Notes under the pieces: generated by a model
The model's database searches: none
Seen by the model: the letters and a program-made list of their open reading frames with translations, nothing else
What the model was told of the DNA's origin: nothing
Position numbers and translations under genes: made by a program
Source of the DNA: Eubacterium sp. UBA3782
Lineage (GTDB): Bacteria > Bacillota > Clostridia > Lachnospirales > Lachnospiraceae
Direction: 5' to 3'
Length of the DNA stretch: 10,942 nt
NCBI GenBank assembly: GCA_002368795.1
Contig: DFFG01000013.1
Coordinates: forward strand, 21,961-32,902
Shown: positions 6,991-10,942 of the stretch, piece after piece
How positions within the stretch are numbered: position 1 is the first letter of the stretch
How the letters are laid out: every line of letters begins with the position of its first letter

Positions 6991-8934
6991 TTAAAGATCC
7001 TTTGCTACGCAGTAGCCTTTGTAGATCGCCCACTTGGCATCCTTGACAGCGTCTGCATCGCCGATGACAAAGGTCTGCTTTGCCAGGCCTTCTGCCTCGA
7101 AGGGGATGTACGGCTTGGAGCCAAGCGCAAGGATTACTGTATCATAGCCGTCAAGGACGATCTCCTTGCCCTGGCAGTCGGCTTTGATGCCGCCGTCGAT
7201 GAACTCGAGGACCTTCGTGTTGGTGTAGACCTCGATGCCTTCCTTTTTGAAGCGGTCCATCATTGCGTTGCGGACGGTCAGATACAGCATCGGAACGATC
7301 TGCGGAAGCATATCAACAACGGTTACCTTTGTGCAGTAATCGGTTGCATACTCTGCTGTCTCAGCACCGACCTCGCCTCCTCCGATGATCAGGACACTGG
7401 ATTTCAGGACCGGATCGCCAAGAAGGACATTGTTTGCAAGGACAACACCGGTCTCCTTCAGGCCAGGAATACCGGGAACGATCGGGGTCGCGCCGGTGGC
7501 CATGATCAGGGCATCCGGAGCCAGCTCCTTGATCAGCTCGGGAGTTGCCTCTGTGTTCCAGCGGATGTCCACGCCGTTCTTCTCACACTGGTGGATCATA
7601 TACCGGATCTCTCTGGTCAGGCCCTGCTTAAAGGGCGGATATGCACCGATGCGGAGCTGTCCGCCGGCCTGCAGCTTGTCGTTCTTCTCCAGAAGGATGA
7701 CCTCATGGCCGCGGTATGCGGACATCCATGCGGCTGTCATGCCGCCGGGGCCTGCGCCGACAACCACAACCTTCTTCGGTGCATCGGTCTTTGTCAGCAT
7801 GCGGTCTGCACGGTGGCTGGACTGCGGATTGTACATACAGCCTACACCCCAGTCGCCGGGCATAAGATTTTCAGGATAGTTGAACTCCATGCATCTCTGT
7901 GTACATCCGATACACGGAATGATATCGGCAATTGCGCCGCCGACTACCTTGTTCGGGAAGTCCGGATCGGCAATGGACTGTCTGCCAAGGGATACGGCAT
8001 CGCAGTCACCCCGTTTGATCGCCGTCTCGATGGTGTAGGGATCATGGAACAGGCCGACAGAAATAACCGGAATGTCGACGGCTTCCTTTATTCTTCTTGC
8101 ATTGCCCAGGTTCCAGCCGGACTGCCAGGAGGACGGAGGTACGATGGTCTCCCAGGTCTCATAGGTACCGGCAGAAATATGAAGGGCGTCATAGCCATAC
8201 TCTTCCAGCATGGAAGCAAATACGATCGTCTCCTCCATCTCCAGACCGCCGATGCGGTTTTCCAGAGCAGACAGTCTTGCCGTGACCACAAAGTCCTCGC
8301 CGCAGGCCTTCTTGATGCCTTCAACGACCAGCTTCATGAAGTAGGCTCTTCCATCGATGCCGCCGCCAAACTCGTCAACACGCTTGTTGGATCTGGGGGA
8401 AAGGAACTGTCCGCCCATGTAGCCGTGGGATGCATGGATCTCTACGCCGTCGAAACCGGACTTCTGCATGCGGACTGCAGCATCCACATAGTGCTGGATC
8501 AGATCATAGACCTCCTGAGTGGAGAACTCATGGGGCGTCTCTCTGTTTGTCGGGCAGGGTACGGAAGAAGGAGCCGCGATCTGCTCGCCGGCCATGGCTG
8601 CCACCGTCTCTCTGCCGGCATGATGCAGCTGAACGATGGTGCGTGCACCCTTTTCATGGATGACAGCGGCAAGCTTTGTCATTCCCGGGATACAGTCATC
8701 GGTCCATACCGCAGGCTCGTGGGGCATTCCTACGCCCCTGCTCTCGACGGCTGCGATCTCGATAATGACCAGACCGAAACCTCCGGCAGCACGTGCGCCA
8801 TAATAATCCAGTGTCGGCTGAAAAACAAAACCCCGCTCATCAAATACGCCGGAATCCATGGCGGGAACGATCAGCCGGTTCTTGATCTCCAGGCTGCCGA
8901 TCCTGTACGGGGAAAAAGTATTGGAAAAACGCAT
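6991..8934 (-). CDS. NADH:flavin oxidoreductase, 2,4-dienoyl-CoA reductase/enoate reductase type (FMN, 4Fe-4S, FAD)
   Basis: Cytoplasmic reductase of activated C=C bonds, 647 residues, the usual size for the family. The ATG at 8934 has AAGGAG (8942-8947) 7 bases upstream; an in-frame TTG at 8964 would lie upstream of that site and is rejected. Domain order: Old-Yellow-Enzyme TIM barrel at about 4-335, with FMN-site and catalytic motifs QLHHAG (102-107) and EIHASHGY (165-172, Y172 the likely proton donor); the Fe-S cluster ligands C341, C344, C348 and C366; then a pyridine-nucleotide/FAD module with GAGPGG (393-398) and a second dinucleotide fold GGGEVGAE (518-525), ending with VIGDADAV. All cofactor motifs look intact. 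Relatives include FadH, clostridial 2-enoate reductases, BaiCD/BaiH and trimethylamine dehydrogenase; the EIHASHGY form resembles the enoate reductase/Bai side, so the substrate may be a free unsaturated acid or CoA ester. A CdaR-like regulator lies divergently upstream. Confidence 0.9.
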   Translation of the reverse strand: MRFSNTFSPYRIGSLEIKNRLIVPAMDSGVFDERGFVFQPTLDYYGARAAGGFGLVIIEIAAVESRGVGMPHEPAVWTDDCIPGMTKLAAVIHEKGARTIVQLHHAGRETVAAMAGEQIAAPSSVPCPTNRETPHEFSTQEVYDLIQHYVDAAVRMQKSGFDGVEIHASHGYMGGQFLSPRSNKRVDEFGGGIDGRAYFMKLVVEGIKKACGEDFVVTARLSALENRIGGLEMEETIVFASMLEEYGYDALHISAGTYETWETIVPPSSWQSGWNLGNARRIKEAVDIPVISVGLFHDPYTIETAIKRGDCDAVSLGRQSIADPDFPNKVVGGAIADIIPCIGCTQRCMEFNYPENLMPGDWGVGCMYNPQSSHRADRMLTKTDAPKKVVVVGAGPGGMTAAWMSAYRGHEVILLEKNDKLQAGGQLRIGAYPPFKQGLTREIRYMIHQCEKNGVDIRWNTEATPELIKELAPDALIMATGATPIVPGIPGLKETGVVLANNVLLGDPVLKSSVLIIGGGEVGAETAEYATDYCTKVTVVDMLPQIVPMLYLTVRNAMMDRFKKEGIEVYTNTKVLEFIDGGIKADCQGKEIVLDGYDTVILALGSKPYIPFEAEGLAKQTFVIGDADAVKDAKWAIYKGYCVAKDL

Positions 8935-8970
8935 AACAAAACTCCTTTCGTTGAAACAATACAAAAAGTT

Positions 8971-8988
8971 CTGTTAAAAATATAACAG
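8971..8988. promoter_or_regulatory. Palindromic operator candidate in the divergent promoter region
   Basis: CTGTTA (8971-8976) and TAACAG (8983-8988) are perfect inverted arms separated by six bases. The site covers the -10 of the leftward flavoenzyme promoter and lies just upstream of the -35 zone of the rightward regulator promoter. It is well placed for control of both genes, most simply by the CdaR-like protein. Confidence 0.5.
8979..8987 (-). promoter_or_regulatory. Extended -10 promoter of the flavin oxidoreductase gene, no clear -35
   Basis: The minus strand reads TGTTATATT (8987-8979), an extended -10 of TGnTATATT form. At 16-18 bases upstream there is only GC-rich TGGCCA-like sequence and no recognisable -35. 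The start would be near 8972, with a leader of about 38 bases. A weak -35 is consistent with dependence on an activator, but that is inferred. Confidence 0.5.
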
Positions 8989-9017
8989 GCCCCTTTATAA
9001 ATGGCCATATCATATAG

Positions 9018-9023
9018 TATAAT
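9018..9023 (+). promoter_or_regulatory. Probable -10 of the CdaR-like regulator gene
   Basis: A perfect TATAAT, with TTATAA at 8995-9000 as a poor -35 at 17-base spacing. The predicted start near 9030 falls at the AGGAGGTG ribosome site (9030-9037), so the leader would be unusually short, about 18 bases. A different start is possible. Confidence 0.5.
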
Positions 9024-9047
9024 CTGAGCAGGAGGTGTTTGTGCAAA

Positions 9048-10289
9048 ATGACAAGCCCATTTTTTGCCCACCAGAGGCGCACCCCGGAGGAAGCCTACCG
9101 GATCTTTTTTGAAGCCCTGCAGCATTATTCCCTGCGGGAGCTGGTGCGGACGGCGTCAGATTTTTTTGGCGTGCCCGTCCTGCTGACAAATGAGCATTAT
9201 CATCTGATTTCAATGTATCCGAAGGAAAAGATCGGCGTATCGCTATACGACACCCTGCTTGCCCGCAGGATCCTGCCCAAGGAGCTGATCGTCAGCTATC
9301 AGCAGGAGTATCTGACCAGTACCGAACACTTTTATGACCCGTTCTATGCAGATACGGGCCAGGTGGAGGAATGCCCCCGGATCTTCGGGGAAGTTCACTC
9401 CGGCAGCCGGATCTACGGTCATTTTGCCATTATGCTTTCTGACGAACCGCTGTACGATACGGATCTTGCCTGTGCCGCGATCTTCCGCGATGCCCTGAGC
9501 ATCCTGATGATGCGGCCAAAGCTCGGCGATTACAGCACCTATGGCACCTATATGCAGAACCTGCTGGATGCGGATACTGCCCCGGACCAGCGCATCTTTG
9601 CCCAGGAGGAGATCTCCCGCATCATGACCAGCGGCTATGCCCTGATGGTCACCCGCATTGGAACCTCTGCCTCGCAGCACGCCTTTGCTGCCATGAGCAC
9701 CAGCAGTCTCTCGCGAAATTATTACGAGGTGATCACGACGATCTGCGGCGACTATCTCGTCTCCCTTTTTGGCTCTGTGCGGGGAACCGACACCTATCGG
9801 CCGTCAGAAGCAGCTTTCTACCAGAAGACAGCGGAAACACTGAGCCGAGCGGGCCGAAGCGGCCTCTCCCGCCCGTTCCAGGATCTTCTCGATCTGCCTG
9901 TGCATTTCAAAGAAGCAATGCTGGCTCTGAATGCCGGCACAGAGACCCTGAGCATTTTTTATGATGTCATGCCGACAGCATTGTTTCAGGATATCCTTGA
10001 TCTGGAGGATGCCCGGGTCTTTCTTCATCCGGCTCTGGAACAGATCCGGAAATATGATTCCGAAAACCTTACGCATTATTATGAAACCCTCCGCGTCTAT
10101 TCTCTGTGCCTGCACAACAAAGAGCAGGCGGCTGCAGAACTGTGCATCCACCGCAACACTCTTCTGTATCGTACCAACCGGATCGCCGAGCTTTTCGATC
10201 TGCAGCTGGAGGACACAACCACAGCCCTTTATCTGATCAACAGTTTTCAGATCCTGGAGGCCATGGAACGTGACAAAATGAGAGAATAA
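9048..10289 (+). CDS. CdaR/PucR-type transcriptional regulator with C-terminal helix-turn-helix
   Basis: DNA-binding regulator of 413 residues. The ATG at 9048 follows AGGAGGTG (9030-9037) at 10 bases; the in-frame TTG at 9039 is too close to that site to be used. The N-terminal part (about 15-155) is a likely sensory region (LVRTASDFFGVPVLLTNEHY), reminiscent of GAF/PucR input domains. The middle (about 180-310) resembles the CdaR GGDEF-like domain, with SRPFQDLLDLPVHFKEAMLA at 274-293. The C-terminus (about 344-403) is the PucR-type helix-turn-helix, with AAAELCIHRNTLLYRTNRIA at 361-380. No membrane segments were seen, so it is cytoplasmic. The divergent arrangement with the flavoenzyme suggests control of that gene, probably as activator in response to its substrate; this is inference. 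The effector is unknown. No convincing terminator follows; only a 5-bp hairpin (10342-10354) without a T-run was found. Confidence 0.87.
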   Translation: MTSPFFAHQRRTPEEAYRIFFEALQHYSLRELVRTASDFFGVPVLLTNEHYHLISMYPKEKIGVSLYDTLLARRILPKELIVSYQQEYLTSTEHFYDPFYADTGQVEECPRIFGEVHSGSRIYGHFAIMLSDEPLYDTDLACAAIFRDALSILMMRPKLGDYSTYGTYMQNLLDADTAPDQRIFAQEEISRIMTSGYALMVTRIGTSASQHAFAAMSTSSLSRNYYEVITTICGDYLVSLFGSVRGTDTYRPSEAAFYQKTAETLSRAGRSGLSRPFQDLLDLPVHFKEAMLALNAGTETLSIFYDVMPTALFQDILDLEDARVFLHPALEQIRKYDSENLTHYYETLRVYSLCLHNKEQAAAELCIHRNTLLYRTNRIAELFDLQLEDTTTALYLINSFQILEAMERDKMRE

Positions 10290-10356
10290 AGATAAGCAGG
10301 ATCGGTCAGCAAACGACCCGCAAAAGTGTGCGAAACATCAGGCTGCAATGCAGCAC

Positions 10357-10377
10357 ATACACCAGCGATACACCAGC
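10357..10377. repeat. Tandem 10-base direct repeat with 11-base period upstream of the nhaC promoter
   Basis: ATACACCAGC occurs at 10357-10366 and again at 10368-10377. The two copies are one helical turn apart and end 16 bases before the -35 at 10394, i.e. about -72 to -52 from the predicted start. Spacing and position suit binding of a tandem activator dimer of the OmpR/PhoB style. No such regulator is present in the window. Confidence 0.5.
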
Positions 10378-10393
10378 TTACAATACTTCCATG

Positions 10394-10422
10394 TTAACAA
10401 ACTATACGATTCGTGGTATAAT
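10394..10422 (+). promoter_or_regulatory. Strong sigma-A promoter of the nhaC gene
   Basis: TTAACA (10394-10399), 17 bases, TATAAT (10417-10422), with an extended TG at 10414-10415. A second TATAAT follows immediately at 10423-10428 but has no matching -35. The predicted start is about 10428-10430. Confidence 0.8.
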
Positions 10423-10426
10423 TATA

Positions 10427-10479
10427 ATCCGCACGGAACAGGTATACGACCTTTCTGTTCTGTGCGGATCATTGTTTTT
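10427..10479 (+). terminator. 15-bp hairpin plus T-run in the nhaC leader, possible attenuator
   Basis: Arms 10427-10441 and 10455-10469 pair over 15 positions with one G-U, around a 13-base loop. CATTG and five T (10475-10479) follow. The hairpin begins almost exactly at the predicted transcription start and lies 36 bases before the ribosome site. It could be a transcription attenuator or a 5'-stabilising stem. The 5-base gap before a short T-run makes it a weak terminator. No known riboswitch was recognised. Confidence 0.5.
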
Positions 10480-10514
10480 CAAACAAAATTTCTGTGTCTG
10501 AGGGGACAAAAACC

Positions 10515-10942
10515 ATGGAAGGAAACAACAACAAAAAAACACCCAATGGGTGGGCGCTTCTGCCCATCATTATCTTTCTTCTGCTGTATCTGGGCACTGG
10601 TATTTTCTACGAATATATAAAGCCGCTTGACGGCCAGATGGGCTTCTACATCATGTCCGTCGTGGTCGCCTTTGGCATCGCGCTGATCGTCGCCTTTATG
10701 CAGAACCGCGCACTCAGCTTTGACGAGAAGATCCACATCTGCGCCGGTGGGATCGGCGATGACAACATCACGATCATGCTTTTCATCTTTCTGGCAGCCG
10801 GCGCCTTCAGCGGCATTGCTGCTCAGGCAGGCGGCGCTTCCAGCACCGCGAATCTTCTTCTGAGCATCCTGCCCGGAAGCTTTGCGGTACCCGGCCTGTT
10901 TCTGATCGGAAGTCTGATCTCCATGGCCATGGGCACCAGCGT
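10515..10942 (+). CDS. nhaC: NhaC-family Na+/H+ antiporter, N-terminal part (3' end outside window)
   Basis: The first 142 residues of a membrane antiporter that exchanges Na+ for H+, or in some relatives other ions or malate/lactate. The ATG at 10515 has AGGGG (10501-10505) 9 bases upstream. After a short hydrophilic start (MEGNNNKKTPNG), membrane segments appear at about 13-32, 44-62, 84-102 and 123-140. The stretch GFYIMSVVVAFGIALIVAFM, then SFDEKIHICAGGIGDDNITI and FAVPGLFLIGSLISMAMGTS, is characteristic of the clostridial NhaC-type family as I remember it. It has its own promoter and leader hairpin, so it is probably transcribed separately from the CdaR-like gene. Ion specificity cannot be judged from this fragment, and the symbol is given at family level. 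Confidence 0.85.
   Translation, partial: MEGNNNKKTPNGWALLPIIIFLLLYLGTGIFYEYIKPLDGQMGFYIMSVVVAFGIALIVAFMQNRALSFDEKIHICAGGIGDDNITIMLFIFLAAGAFSGIAAQAGGASSTANLLLSILPGSFAVPGLFLIGSLISMAMGTS

Noticed and set aside
6759..7046. Small plus-strand frames in the gap between the pot promoter and the flavoenzyme end
   Set aside because: They cross the terminator stem and run into the antisense of the flavoenzyme; composition is not protein-like and no ribosome site is seen.
6976..8985. Long open plus-strand frame (669 residues) opposite the flavin oxidoreductase
   Set aside because: It is the antisense of a gene with complete cofactor motifs and a good ribosome site. Its product has no recognisable motifs and is rich in H, D and C, as expected of a mirror frame.
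10427..10515. Known Na+ or other metabolite riboswitch before nhaC
   Set aside because: The leader is under 90 bases and shows one simple hairpin; no conserved riboswitch core was recognised.
10348..10620. 90-residue plus-strand frame upstream of and into nhaC
   Set aside because: It covers the nhaC promoter and leader hairpin and is out of frame with the clear NhaC sequence.
1..10942. CRISPR array, tRNA, rRNA, phage or defence genes
   Set aside because: No regularly spaced repeats, tRNA-like cloverleaf or matching proteins were seen on either strand.

Overview
The window looks like chromosome of an anaerobic Gram-positive Clostridia-type bacterium, plausibly a gut or rumen Lachnospiraceae or a relative. 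This rests on four things: a large 2-hydroxyacyl-CoA dehydratase/activase-type protein (strict-anaerobe enzymology), an Fe-S/FMN/FAD enoate-reductase-like enzyme, strong AGGAGG-type ribosome sites with consensus sigma-A promoters, and a moderately GC-rich, clostridial-looking protein repertoire. No rRNA, tRNA, CRISPR array, insertion sequence or phage gene was seen. Species cannot be read from the sequence.

Layout. (1) 1-1206, plus strand: C-terminal part of an acyl-CoA dehydratase activase-related protein whose start lies outside the window. (2) 1207-1425: convergent intergenic region with a strong bidirectional terminator and further hairpins. (3) 1426-6648, minus strand: a compact five-gene polyamine-transport operon, read right to left as XRE-cupin regulator, potA, potB, potC, potD, with a near-consensus promoter at 6725-6752. 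(4) 6649-6990: promoter region of that operon plus the terminator of the next gene. (5) 6991-8934, minus strand: a 647-residue NADH:flavin oxidoreductase of the 2,4-dienoyl-CoA reductase/enoate reductase type. (6) 9048-10289, plus strand: a CdaR/PucR-type regulator divergent from the flavoenzyme, sharing a 113-bp promoter region with a palindrome. (7) 10515 to the window end, plus strand: the start of an NhaC-family Na+/H+ antiporter behind a strong promoter and a 5'-leader hairpin.

Working together: PotA (ATPase), PotB and PotC (permeases) and PotD (substrate receptor) would form one polyamine importer, and the XRE-cupin protein probably senses polyamine or a derivative and controls the operon. 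The CdaR-like protein is the obvious candidate regulator of the flavoenzyme. The dehydratase component and the enoate-reductase-like enzyme are both typical of fermentation pathways that dehydrate 2-hydroxyacyl-CoA and reduce the resulting enoyl compounds, but they are separated by the pot operon and no direct link can be shown.

Most of the window is ordinary core metabolism and transport. The least ordinary points are a PotD that seems to be held by a C-terminal membrane helix instead of a lipid anchor, a PotA with an apparently duplicated C-terminal regulatory domain, and an nhaC leader that begins with a long hairpin and U-run almost exactly at the predicted transcription start. No convincing undescribed multi-gene system was found.
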